From positions 1 to 13,258 of the forward strand of contig VHCR01000017.1 of assembly GCA_016871655.1 (NCBI GenBank): DNA of 13,258 nt, in the 5' to 3' direction. Positions 6,005 through 13,106 of this stretch are shown one piece after another. The notes under the pieces are model-generated. The model saw only the letters and a list, made by a program, of their open reading frames with translations, had not been told where the DNA came from and did not search any database. The translations under genes were made by a program, and so were the position numbers. The DNA is from Verrucomicrobiota bacterium. GTDB taxonomy: Bacteria > Verrucomicrobiota > Verrucomicrobiia > Chthoniobacterales > UBA6821. Every line of letters begins with the position of its first letter. Position 1 is the stretch's first letter.

Positions 6005-6969
6005 AAAAGACCTTCTCTCTTCTGCACTCAAAACGTTGCGCCATTCTCGGCTTTGGTTCCCAAGGGCATGCGCAGGCTCTCAACTTGCGTGACAGCGGCA
6101 TCAAAGTTTTGATTGGTCTTCCTCCAAAAAGCAAAAGCCGCAAAACCGCTCAAAAAAAGGGGTTCGAGGTGATGTCGACGGCAGAGGCCGTCAAAAAAGC
6201 AGATCTCATTTGCCTGGCGCTTCCCGATTTAAAAATCCCTGAGATTTTTAAAAAAGAAATCGAACCTCATCTGCATCCAGGCATGACGCTTCTTTTTCTA
6301 CATGGTTTTGTTGTACACTATCGACTCATCAAGCTCAGGCCTGACCTCAACGTTGTGATGGTTTCCCCCAAAGGCGGCCCAGGCCCTAATGTTCGCGCTA
6401 CCTTTCTCGCTGGAAAGAGTATTCCAACAGCAATTGCGGTTCATCAAAATTTTTCTAAAAAATCAAAACAACTTGCTCTTGCTTGGGCTCATGGCATCGG
6501 AAGCAAAAAGAACGACATCATTGCCACAACATTTGCAGAGGAAACGGAAAGCAACCTCTTCGCAGAACAAGCAGTCATCTGCGGTGGGGTGAGTGCCTTA
6601 ATTCAACGAGGCTTTGAAACCTTGGTAGAAGGAGGCATCTCGCCAAAATTGGCTTACATCAGCACGCTGCGAGAACTCAAGCTCACCACCGACCTCATCT
6701 ACCAATCTAGCATCAGCGGCATGCGTGCAGCCATCTCCGAAACCGCTAAATATGGGGATCTCACAGTTGGTCCAACAATCATTGATGAATCGGTTAAGAA
6801 AAAAATGCAACGTACCTTAAAAAAAATCCAATCCGGCCAATTTGCTAAAGAATGGATCCAAGAATATCAAACCGGTTTAAAAAACTATCAAAAGCTCCTT
6901 CAGCAAGGAGCCAAACATCCCATCGAAGCTACTGGAAAGCGCCTTCGAAAATTACTTCACAATGTTTGA
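6001..6969 (+). CDS. ilvC: Ketol-acid reductoisomerase (class I) homologue with altered metal site
   Basis: Homologous to KARI, the NADPH- and Mg-dependent enzyme of valine/isoleucine synthesis. The Rossmann start GFGSQGHAQALNLRDSG (17-33), LHGFVVHY with the conserved His101, SPKGGPGPNVR with Lys124, and ISGMRAAISETAKYGD with Ser246 identify the family; 322 residues is near the class I length (about 330). Against the class I pattern as I recall it, metal ligands are changed. ETETDLFGEQ is ETESNLFAEQ, so the bridging Asp190 equivalent is Asn185; YFECLHELK is YISTLRELK, so the Glu226 equivalent is Ser221. Glu189 and Glu225 remain. There is also one extra Gly in the PKGPGH loop, with its His lost. 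Normal KARI activity is therefore doubtful; the ilvC symbol marks homology only. The ATG at 6001 overlaps the desulfurase stop. The frame continues upstream inside that gene, but KARI homology does not. No ilvB, ilvD or leu gene is nearby. Confidence 0.85.
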   Translation: MKKTFSLLHSKRCAILGFGSQGHAQALNLRDSGIKVLIGLPPKSKSRKTAQKKGFEVMSTAEAVKKADLICLALPDLKIPEIFKKEIEPHLHPGMTLLFLHGFVVHYRLIKLRPDLNVVMVSPKGGPGPNVRATFLAGKSIPTAIAVHQNFSKKSKQLALAWAHGIGSKKNDIIATTFAEETESNLFAEQAVICGGVSALIQRGFETLVEGGISPKLAYISTLRELKLTTDLIYQSSISGMRAAISETAKYGDLTVGPTIIDESVKKKMQRTLKKIQSGQFAKEWIQEYQTGLKNYQKLLQQGAKHPIEATGKRLRKLLHNV

Positions 6970-7011
6970 GTCACCTAACTTTTCACTTCAATTAAAAATT
7001 ACGAAGCAACA

Positions 7012-7039
7012 TTGACGAATCCATCCTGAAAGCTATAAC
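7012..7039 (+). promoter_or_regulatory. Candidate sigma70-type promoter of fbaB
   Basis: TTGACG (7012-7017), a 16-bp spacer and TATAAC (7034-7039) form a strong-looking promoter. Transcription would start near 7046, giving a leader of about 22 nt made almost entirely of the heptameric repeats before the ATG at 7068. Confidence 0.6.
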
Positions 7040-7066
7040 CTACAGCCTACAACCTACATCCTATTT
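7039..7066 (+). repeat. Four heptameric repeats, CCTACAN type, in the fbaB leader
   Basis: The units read CCTACAG, CCTACAA, CCTACAT, CCTATTT in exact 7-bp register, ending one base before the fbaB ATG. The rest of the 98-bp gap between the KARI-like gene and fbaB holds the promoter; no terminator hairpin is evident. Confidence 0.85.
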
Positions 7067-7067
7067 T

Positions 7068-8132
7068 ATGATCGACTCCATCCAACAACAACTCGGCAAG
7101 GAAGCTTCTTCTCTTCTTGATCACAAGTGCACAACGATTGATAAAAAACTGCTCCACTTGCCCGGGCCTGATTTTGTAGATCGTATTTTTTCTCACACCG
7201 ATCGGAATCCTCGTGTATTAGGAAATCTTCAACGGATGTACAGCCATGGCCGTCTTGGTGGCACGGGTTATATGTCAATCCTCCCCGTAGATCAAGGCGT
7301 GGAGCACTCGGCTGGCGCTAGCTTTGCGAAGAACCCCATTTATTTTGATCCGGAAAATATCGTCAAACTCGCAATCGAAGGCGGTTGCAATGCTGTCGCT
7401 TCAACCTTTGGCGTGCTCGGCGCTGTCGCTCGCAAATATGCGCACCATATTCCTTTTTTGGTAAAACTCAATCACAACGAGCTCCTCACTTATCCAAACC
7501 AATTTAAAGAAATTATGTTTGGCGGAGTGGAAGAAGCTTATGACATGGGAGCTGCTGCTGTCGGAGCGACAATTTATTTTGGCTCTGAAGATGCAGGTCA
7601 TGAAATTGTCGAAGTCGCCGAAGCCTTCCGCTATGCCCATCAACTGGGCATGGCAACCGTCCTTTGGTGTTATTTGCGCAATCCTGCTTTCAAAAAAGAT
7701 AAAGATTATCATCTCTCCGCTGACCTCACCGGCCAGGCCAATCATCTCGGCGTGACCATCGAAGCCGACATCGTAAAACAAAAACTTCCGGAAAATAATG
7801 GTGGCTACAAAGCGCTCAACACTGGGAACTCGAGCTACGGAAAATTAGACGAACGGATCTACACAGAACTTACCTCCGATCATCCGATTGATCTCTGCCG
7901 TTACCAAGTTGCCAACGGTTACATGGGCCGTGCAGGTTTGATCAATAGCGGCGGCGCTTCCGGCGAGTACGATTTTGCAGAAGCAGTCCGCACAGCTGTC
8001 ATCAACAAACGCGCTGGCGGAACGGGCCTCATCTCTGGCCGCAAAGCCTTCCAACGCCCGATGGAAGAGGGCGTCAAGTTGTTGCATGCGATTCAGGATG
8101 TCTATCTCTGCAAAGAGGTAACTATTGCTTAG
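7068..8132 (+). CDS. fbaB: Class I fructose-bisphosphate aldolase, DhnA/FbaB type
   Basis: Cleaves fructose 1,6-bisphosphate to dihydroxyacetone phosphate and glyceraldehyde 3-phosphate, or the reverse, in central metabolism, through a Schiff base and without metal. At 354 residues it matches the long E. coli FbaB form (350) almost throughout. Landmarks are [16 protein letters not shown] (71-86), [10 protein letters not shown] (131-140), [20 protein letters not shown], with the predicted Schiff-base lysine Lys237, [34 protein letters not shown] (274-296), and the phosphate-binding [18 protein letters not shown] (311-328). It is intact. It has its own promoter and no Shine-Dalgarno. DhnA-type aldolases are the only FBP aldolase in many Chlamydiae, which fits the proposed lineage. 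The stop at 8130-8132 is followed by the inverted-repeat intergenic region. Confidence 0.97.
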   Translation: MIDSIQQQLGKEASSLLDHKCTTIDKKLLHLPGPDFVDRIFSHTDRNPRVLGNLQRMYSHGRLGGTGYMSILPVDQGVEHSAGASFAKNPIYFDPENIVKLAIEGGCNAVASTFGVLGAVARKYAHHIPFLVKLNHNELLTYPNQFKEIMFGGVEEAYDMGAAAVGATIYFGSEDAGHEIVEVAEAFRYAHQLGMATVLWCYLRNPAFKKDKDYHLSADLTGQANHLGVTIEADIVKQKLPENNGGYKALNTGNSSYGKLDERIYTELTSDHPIDLCRYQVANGYMGRAGLINSGGASGEYDFAEAVRTAVINKRAGGTGLISGRKAFQRPMEEGVKLLHAIQDVYLCKEVTIA

Positions 8133-8166
8133 AAAAAACTGCAATTAACCGCAAAGAAATTTTTTA

Positions 8167-8301
8167 GAAGATGGAAGATAGGAGATGGAAGATGGAAGTT
8201 GTGGTTTGCTGGCGCAAACAATTTGGAAGATTCTCCTAACTCTTAATGTGCCTGCAAAGCAGGCCACGACTCCTATCTTCCATCTTCCATCTCCTATCTT
8301 C
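8167..8301. repeat. Inverted repeat with heptameric arms between fbaB and the serine hydrolase
   Basis: The left arm (8167-8198) is a run of 7-bp units (GAAGATG, GAAGATA, GGAGATG, GAAGATG). The right arm (8270-8301) is its reverse complement in similar units. Positions 8174-8198 and 8277-8301 pair perfectly over 25 bp around a 78-bp loop. The loop holds a smaller hairpin, GCCTGC-AAA-GCAGGC (8250-8264). Outer AACCGCAAAG (8147-8156) and CTTTGTGGT (8319-8327) pair partly too. It could act as a bidirectional transcription barrier, or be a repetitive element. There is no T-run typical of an intrinsic terminator. No gene is seen in 8133-8367. Confidence 0.85.
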
Positions 8302-8367
8302 AAATCATCTTTGTGCTCTTTGTGGTGAATTCTTTTTTGAAACATTGGCAGCACCACTTGCGCTCTT

Positions 8368-9495
8368 ATGTTCACTTCCAATCTCGCAAACAAACTCACT
8401 TCCGTTTTTCAAAAAACTTTAGAAGAGGAGCCTCTTGGCGGCGCCTCGCTTGCGCTCTATCATCGTGGAGAAAAAATCTTCTCCGCCTACGGCGGATGGA
8501 AAGATGCCGCTGCAACTCAGCCTTGGGAAGCGGATACCATCACCCTGATCTGGTCAGCGGGAAAAGGCGTTGGAGCCGCTTGTTTGCTACATGCCTTGCA
8601 GGAAAATAAAATTTCTTTGGAAGAACGAGTTTCAAAATTTTGGCCAGAGTTTGCACAAGCTGGAAAAGAAAACATCACCATCGCCCAACTCCTCTCTCAT
8701 CGCGCTGGGCTTGCTGTCTTGAATCAAAAAGGTTTTTCACTCACTGACCATGAGTTGATTGTTAAAGCCCTTGCCGCACAAGCTCCTAATTGGACTCTCG
8801 ATGGCGGACACGGCTACGGCGCCCGAACGTTTGGTTACTTGATTGATGAATTGCTCCGTCGTATCACCGGCACTCCTTCGCTCGCTCAGTATTGGCGCAC
8901 CCAATTTGCCGATCCGCTGCAACTCGATTTGTGGTTTGGGATTCCTGAAGATTTGATTTCAAAAACTGCTGATGTCATCCCCGCTAAAACAGCACCACCT
9001 TCGAGTGAATTTGGAGCAGCTTACACTGATCACGCCTCTCTCACGCGACGGGCTTTTATGGAACCTGGTGGAAATTTTTCAACATTAGCCATGAACCAAC
9101 CAGCCTTGCGTCAAGCTTCCATCATCTCCTCAGGCGCGATTAGCTCCGCTGATGCATTGGCAAAATTTTATTCGATCCTTGCAACACAAGATGACACGCG
9201 CTTTTTCAGCAAAACAACACGTCACTCCATGGAAACGCCACTAACTTTCGGACGAGACCGCGTACTAATGGCAGAAACATTTTTTTCTGCAGGCTTCATG
9301 ATGAGTGGCAATCTTAACATCTTCCCAACCCCACGCTCCTTCGGTCATCCCGGCGCAGGAGGCGCTGTTGGATTTGCTATCCCAGAACACGAACTAGGCT
9401 TTGCCTTTCTCCCCAACGCAATGCATCACGGAGTCTTCTCAAGCCCGCGAACGCAGCGTCTCGTGGAGGTGTTAATGAATGGCTCCAAAAGTTGA
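8368..9495 (+). CDS. Beta-lactamase-fold serine hydrolase (EstB/LACTB-like)
   Basis: Member of the class C beta-lactamase/penicillin-binding-protein-like hydrolases (Beta-lactamase, PF00144), most likely an esterase or peptidase rather than a resistance enzyme. The nucleophile motif is Ser63-Ala-Gly-Lys66 (LIWSAGKGVG), the second motif is Tyr150 in GHGYGARTFGYLIDELLRRITG, and the third, where beta-lactamases have KTG, is His327-Pro-Gly329 in SFGHPGAGGAVGFAIPE, as in EstB-type esterases. QLLSHRAGL (107-115) is also typical. The 375-residue protein has no signal peptide, so it appears cytoplasmic. The ATG at 8368 has a pyrimidine stretch (CGCTCTT) in front and no Shine-Dalgarno. The 3' end overlaps the convergent AEC remnant by 24 bp. 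Substrate is unknown. Confidence 0.92.
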   Translation: MFTSNLANKLTSVFQKTLEEEPLGGASLALYHRGEKIFSAYGGWKDAAATQPWEADTITLIWSAGKGVGAACLLHALQENKISLEERVSKFWPEFAQAGKENITIAQLLSHRAGLAVLNQKGFSLTDHELIVKALAAQAPNWTLDGGHGYGARTFGYLIDELLRRITGTPSLAQYWRTQFADPLQLDLWFGIPEDLISKTADVIPAKTAPPSSEFGAAYTDHASLTRRAFMEPGGNFSTLAMNQPALRQASIISSGAISSADALAKFYSILATQDDTRFFSKTTRHSMETPLTFGRDRVLMAETFFSAGFMMSGNLNIFPTPRSFGHPGAGGAVGFAIPEHELGFAFLPNAMHHGVFSSPRTQRLVEVLMNGSKS

Positions 9496-9792
9496 ATACG
9501 CAAAATAAAGAATCAAGAAACCCATCATGCCTGCCATTGGCAAGAAGGTGAGTAAAAATTCTTCAGCTAGTCCCTGTTCCTCTGCAAAAACAAGGGTTAA
9601 AAAGCTAGGTGGAAGGCTGGATTCAAGAAGCACCATCATTTTGGGATATCCACTCATATGAAAAAGAGAAACTGTAGCTAAACCGATACAGAAACCCACT
9701 AGCATTTTTGCCATTAAGGCCACTATCGAAGAGAAAAAATGATGAGGAAAATAGTTAATCAGCAAATTTGATACTGATTCGTCGCGAGGCAC
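9472..9792 (-). pseudogene. C-terminal remnant of an AEC-family (auxin efflux carrier/MdcF-like) permease
   Basis: The 106-codon frame opens with a GTG at 9790-9792 and resembles only the C-terminal end of AEC transporters (about 300-320 aa). It has a membrane span at about 22-44 (IVALMAKMLVGFCIGLATVSLF), the family's ESSLPPSFLTLVFAEEQGLAEEF block (57-79; usually A-x-P-P-A-x-x-x-x-x-L-A-E-E), and a final span at about 81-100. The N-terminal two thirds are missing. Reading upstream in frame, a TAA occurs inside the perfect inverted-repeat arm at 9808-9833, so the frame is cut where the foldback sequence begins. I infer a truncated, non-functional gene. A small expressed two-span protein cannot be ruled out. 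Its last 24 bp overlap the serine hydrolase 3' end. Confidence 0.68.
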
Positions 9793-10020
9793 CGCGAATC
9801 CTGACGCTATAGTGTATTAAATTGAAAAGGGCATGTTAGAAGCGCTGAAATTTCTTCTTAGAACAAGGCCGAAGATCGAAGCGCTATCCGAAGATAACGT
9901 GAGATCTGAGAACGCAGTTCTAAGGAAAAAGAGCAAGCTTATCGCGTGCCCTTTTCAATTTAATACACTATATATCCATCAGGATTTCGCAAGCCGCAGC
10001 AGGATCAGTATGAAATTTGC
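9762..10020. repeat. Imperfect foldback (inverted-repeat) sequence of about 260 bp
   Basis: Positions 9808-9833 and 9947-9972 are perfect 26-bp reverse complements. Outside them the similarity continues imperfectly for about 50 bp on each side (blocks TCAGGATT, ATCAGTAT and AAATTTGC), up to about 9762 and 10020. The central 113 bp also fold: CTTAGAAC (9857-9864) pairs with GTTCTAAG (9917-9924), and GAAGCGCT is directly repeated at 9839 and 9878. It begins inside the AEC remnant and stops about 4 bp before the ROK kinase stop codon. It may be a miniature mobile element or an inverted duplication scar. No transposase or target-site duplication is seen. A 64-codon plus-strand frame across it (9833-10027) looks fortuitous. 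Confidence 0.8.
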
Positions 10021-10023
10021 GGG

Positions 10024-10962
10024 CTAGCCCTCTTTAGTCAACAAAGCCGCCCCAAAGACCCCGGCGCTATCTCCCAACATCGGTTTTAAAAAAGGAGTTT
10101 TCAAAGATCTGTTGACGACATGTTGTGCCGCTTCATGGTGTGTTTTTTGTGTGTAGAGAATATCAATATTTCCCACACCTCCTCCAATCACGATCGCGTC
10201 GGGATCGAGGATGTTGATAGGCACAGCAATCGCCTCAGCAAATTTTTCTTGGAGTCGTTGCAATGTTTTTTGCGCAGCCTTATCTCCAACTTCTGCTTGT
10301 TTCACAATTTCAGGAAGCAAAAGTTTTTTTTCAGTTTGTTCAAAATAAAATCGCTCCAGCGCTGGCCCCGAAAAAATCGTTTCATTGCATCCTCGTTTTC
10401 CACAACCACAAAATCGTTCTTCCCCACGCAACGGATTATGTCCCCATTCACCAGAGATATGATTGAGTCCTTCGATGGCGCGACCGTCAATAACCAATCC
10501 ACCACCAACTCCCGTTCCTAAAATTAATCCCATCACTATTTTTTTTCCTCGAGCCGCTCCCAACGTGGCTTCAGCTAAAGCAAAACAGTTGGCATCATTT
10601 TGAATGATTACTTCTACGCCAAGGACATTTTGAATATCTTGTTTTAACACTCGCCCATTCAAACATTGAGTATTAGTCGCATGTCCCAGCAAATGAGTCG
10701 TCGAATTAATCATTCCCGGCGTTCCAAAACCAATTTTATTGGGACGCTTCAATCCAGAAAGTGATTCCAATTCTTCGACCAGTTTGACGACCTGATGAAG
10801 AATATGGTCGTAACCTTTTTCAGCCTCTGTCGGAACACGTCGCCGATATAATCCAATATCAGGATGAGTCGGATCAATGATGGCTGCCTCAATTTTTGTT
10901 CCTCCTAGATCAACACCCCAGAGGAAAAGGCTGGAGGCTGAAGGCTGAAGGCTGGAAGTCAT
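10024..10962 (-). CDS. ROK-family sugar kinase (glucokinase/fructokinase type)
   Basis: ATP-dependent phosphorylation of a free hexose, most likely glucose, in the cytoplasm. The 312 residues show the ROK pattern: GVDLGGTKIEA (16-26) phosphate loop, GFGTPGMI (78-85), QNDANCFALAEA with the catalytic base Asp123, ILGTGVGGGLV (147-157), the sugar-binding ExGH as Glu172-Trp-Gly-His175, the zinc motif Cys185-x-Cys187-x4-Cys192 with His175, and IVIGGGVGN (258-266). No DNA-binding domain is present, so it is a kinase rather than a NagC-type repressor. The first 12 residues (MTSSLQPSASSL) are encoded by heptameric repeats and are not family-conserved. A TTG at 10971 is an alternative start; the ATG at 10960-10962 is preferred. 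It follows clpP by 26 bp and probably shares its transcript. Confidence 0.94.
   Translation of the reverse strand: MTSSLQPSASSLFLWGVDLGGTKIEAAIIDPTHPDIGLYRRRVPTEAEKGYDHILHQVVKLVEELESLSGLKRPNKIGFGTPGMINSTTHLLGHATNTQCLNGRVLKQDIQNVLGVEVIIQNDANCFALAEATLGAARGKKIVMGLILGTGVGGGLVIDGRAIEGLNHISGEWGHNPLRGEERFCGCGKRGCNETIFSGPALERFYFEQTEKKLLLPEIVKQAEVGDKAAQKTLQRLQEKFAEAIAVPINILDPDAIVIGGGVGNIDILYTQKTHHEAAQHVVNRSLKTPFLKPMLGDSAGVFGAALLTKEG
10928..10955 (-). repeat. Four heptameric repeats inside the ROK kinase 5' coding end
   Basis: In gene orientation the units are CCAGCCT, TCAGCCT, TCAGCCT, CCAGCCT. They encode the SSLQPSASS stretch at the N-terminus of the kinase, just after its start codon. The same period and CCT core occur in leaders elsewhere in the window. 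Confidence 0.88.
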
Positions 10963-10988
10963 TTTGATCAATGCCGACTATTTAAAAC

Positions 10989-11648
10989 TCACAAGAGATC
11001 ACTCTTTTCACTTTTTTCCGGAAAACCTTTGATCTCTTTGCGTGATTTAACGACCTCGTCGACGAGGCCATATTTACAGGCTTCTGCAGCGGTCATGTAA
11101 TAATCGCGATCGGAATCATGCTCCACTTCTTTTGCTGTTTTGCCAGTGTGATGCGCAATGATGTTGTTGAGGCGTCGTTTCAATTTGTACATGAACTCAA
11201 CACTCCGCTCGACATCACTCGCCGTTCCTTGCGCACCGCCAGAAACTTGGTGAATCATGATATCAGAATTCGGAAGAGCAAAACGTTTTCCTTTAGTACC
11301 TGCACAAAGAATTACCGCACCAAAGCTTGCTGCAATCCCCATGCAATAAGTCGCCACGTCACACGTGACAAACTGCATGGTATCGTAGATCGCTAATCCT
11401 GCTGTCACCGAGCCTCCAGGTGAGTTAATGTAGATGTGGATATCTTTTTTCGGATCTTCCATTTGCAAGAAAAGCAGCTGAGCAATCACCAGATTGGCGA
11501 CCTGATCATTAATATCGGTTCCAATAAAAATGATCCGATCTTTGAGCAGCCTGGAATAAATATCGTAGCTCCGCTCACCGCGACCGCTTTGCTCGATGAC
11601 AACAGGGACTAGCATCGAATTTTTTGGAGAAGAAGAATTCATATTCAT
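10989..11648 (-). CDS. clpP: ATP-dependent Clp protease proteolytic subunit
   Basis: Serine peptidase that forms the tetradecameric chamber fed by ClpX, ClpA or ClpC unfoldases. The 219 residues contain the full catalytic triad: Ser108 in MGIAASFGA, His133 in IMIHQVSGG, and Asp182 in [20 protein letters not shown] (32-43) and [18 protein letters not shown] (74-91) are standard. One difference is Val after HQ where most ClpP have Pro. The C-terminal tail is charged ([11 protein letters not shown]). I start at the ATG 11646-11648; a second in-frame ATG lies two codons on. Earlier in-frame codons would run into tig. It lies 26 bp after tig and 26 bp before the ROK kinase. clpX, which often follows tig-clpP, is not here, so the unfoldase must be encoded elsewhere. 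Confidence 0.96.
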   Translation of the reverse strand: MNMNSSSPKNSMLVPVVIEQSGRGERSYDIYSRLLKDRIIFIGTDINDQVANLVIAQLLFLQMEDPKKDIHIYINSPGGSVTAGLAIYDTMQFVTCDVATYCMGIAASFGAVILCAGTKGKRFALPNSDIMIHQVSGGAQGTASDVERSVEFMYKLKRRLNNIIAHHTGKTAKEVEHDSDRDYYMTAAEACKYGLVDEVVKSRKEIKGFPEKSEKSDLL

Positions 11649-11674
11649 AATCGTTACATTCTTAGTGTTCAATT

Positions 11675-13051
11675 TTAGTGATGGCAATGAGGCCCATGCA
11701 CGTGACCTTCCTCGCCGCAATCATGCTCTGCAGGAGCGGAGGCTGGCAACTCTGTAATTTTAGCATGATCGACAAGCCATTGAAGTGTTTTGTTGAAAAT
11801 TAAATCCTCTTGAACACTGCCAAGAGCATGGTTCTTTTTCAGCTCTTTCAATAATTTTTCAACGGTCATCCGATAGCGTTGAGCAAGCCTACCAATCTCT
11901 TGATGCAACTCTTCAGGAGTAACTTCAATTTTTTCTTTTTTGACAATTTCCTGCAGGATGAAATGCAGTTTGACTTTTTCTTCTGCACTCTGCTTGGCAG
12001 AGACCATCAACTCCTCTTGATGCGATTTGATCATCTCCTCAGGAACGCCACGCTCCTGATTCTCGCGAATGACATTTTGAAGAACGTTAGCCACTTCGCG
12101 CTGCACCATGGTTGCAGGAGGCTCGCACGGATTTTGTTCTAACAATTTTTTAACAACAGCTGCTTGCGCCTTTTGATGAAATTGATAATCCATCATTTGC
12201 TGCAAGTAATCGCGGATCTCTTTTTGAAGGGCCTCGAGTGTCAAACCTGGTTTCAATTTTCCAGCAAAAGCATCGTCCAAAGCAGGCAATTGGCGTTCTT
12301 TGATTTCATGAAGCTTCACCGCATAAGTCACGGTTGCTTCTCTCAACATTTCTTCGGGAGAATTTTTTGGGAAAGTGATGGTCACTTCTCTCGACTCATC
12401 AGGCTTCATTCCGAGAAGAGCCTCAGCAAATCCAGGCAGCGGCGATTTTGTTTCCATCCGGAACCAGGCATGCTGCCTCGCTGCATAGCTCGGTGGCAAG
12501 TCGGGATGAACTTCTTGTAACGCTTTCCCGTCTAACATTCCTGAATAATCGACAATGGCAAAGTCTTCCATTTTCAATCCACGTCCTTCAGCCGTCACAA
12601 AATCAGCTGCATCTTCGCGCATTTTTTCAAGCTGTCGACTCACAGCCGCATCATCAACGAGATGCTTTTCGACAGAAACTTCAAGACCGGAATACTCAGC
12701 AAGTTCGATCTCGGGCTTCGTCACAAGCGTTGCTGTTACTTCCAAGGTATGGTCGTCATTCAATTTCACTTCTTTAACTTGAGGATACTGCGCCAACTCC
12801 ATCTTTTTTTCTTGGATCGCTTCGCGGACCGCAGCCTGCATCAGCTTCTCCGTGACTTCTTCCTTGATTTCCTTGGCATATTTTTTTTCTACGGCAGAGC
12901 GAGGAGCTTTTCCTTTGCGAAAACCAGGAATGCGAGCTAAGCGACAATATTCTTCTGTGATGCGCTTCCATTCTTGTTCGAAGCGGTCGGCAGGAAGTGT
13001 GATGTGCAAATCGATCACACAATTTTCTTTTTGTTCAGTAGTAACGTTCAT
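11675..13051 (-). CDS. tig: Trigger factor, ribosome-associated chaperone
   Basis: Binds ribosomal protein uL23 at the exit tunnel and shields nascent chains. The 458 residues cover all three domains. The N-terminal ribosome-binding domain has the signature GFRKGKAP at 43-50. A FKBP-like domain follows (about 163-247: [38 protein letters not shown]), and then the long helical C-terminal chaperone arms (about 248-440: [12 protein letters not shown]..). The central domain lacks some usual FKBP residues and carries an insertion around 180-200, so isomerase activity is uncertain. The last 16 residues are [16 protein letters not shown], an unusual His/Cys tail likely to bind metal. The ATG at 13049-13051 is preceded by octameric repeats and a candidate promoter rather than a Shine-Dalgarno. 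It heads the tig-clpP-ROK group. Confidence 0.96.
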   Translation of the reverse strand: MNVTTEQKENCVIDLHITLPADRFEQEWKRITEEYCRLARIPGFRKGKAPRSAVEKKYAKEIKEEVTEKLMQAAVREAIQEKKMELAQYPQVKEVKLNDDHTLEVTATLVTKPEIELAEYSGLEVSVEKHLVDDAAVSRQLEKMREDAADFVTAEGRGLKMEDFAIVDYSGMLDGKALQEVHPDLPPSYAARQHAWFRMETKSPLPGFAEALLGMKPDESREVTITFPKNSPEEMLREATVTYAVKLHEIKERQLPALDDAFAGKLKPGLTLEALQKEIRDYLQQMMDYQFHQKAQAAVVKKLLEQNPCEPPATMVQREVANVLQNVIRENQERGVPEEMIKSHQEELMVSAKQSAEEKVKLHFILQEIVKKEKIEVTPEELHQEIGRLAQRYRMTVEKLLKELKKNHALGSVQEDLIFNKTLQWLVDHAKITELPASAPAEHDCGEEGHVHGPHCHH

Positions 13052-13057
13052 GGGTAA

Positions 13058-13089
13058 AAAAGTTGAAGGGTTGAGAAGTTTAAAAGTTT
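13058..13089 (-). repeat. Four octameric repeats before tig
   Basis: In gene orientation: AAACTTTT, AAACTTCT, CAACCCTT, CAACTTTT, in exact 8-bp register, ending 6 bp before the tig ATG. They overlap the proposed -10 box and make up the whole untranslated leader. Confidence 0.7.
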
Positions 13090-13105
13090 AAAGAAAATAC
13101 GTCAA
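13077..13105 (-). promoter_or_regulatory. Candidate sigma70-type promoter of tig-clpP
   Basis: On the minus strand TTGACG (13100-13105) is separated by 17 bp from TAAACT (13077-13082). The -35 is good and the -10 matches 4 of 6 positions. Transcription would start near 13070, giving a leader of about 18 nt. Confidence 0.45.
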
Positions 13106-13106
13106 T

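Noticed and set aside
8368..9495. Serine hydrolase as an antibiotic-resistance beta-lactamase
   Set aside because: It has no signal peptide, HPG replaces KTG, and the SAGK/Tyr context matches EstB-type esterases.
9833..10027. 64-codon plus-strand frame across the foldback, with a slight resemblance to the helical start of IS66-type transposases
   Set aside because: The resemblance is only a generic Leu/Glu helical pattern, the frame reads through both inverted-repeat parts, and no other transposase sequence is present.
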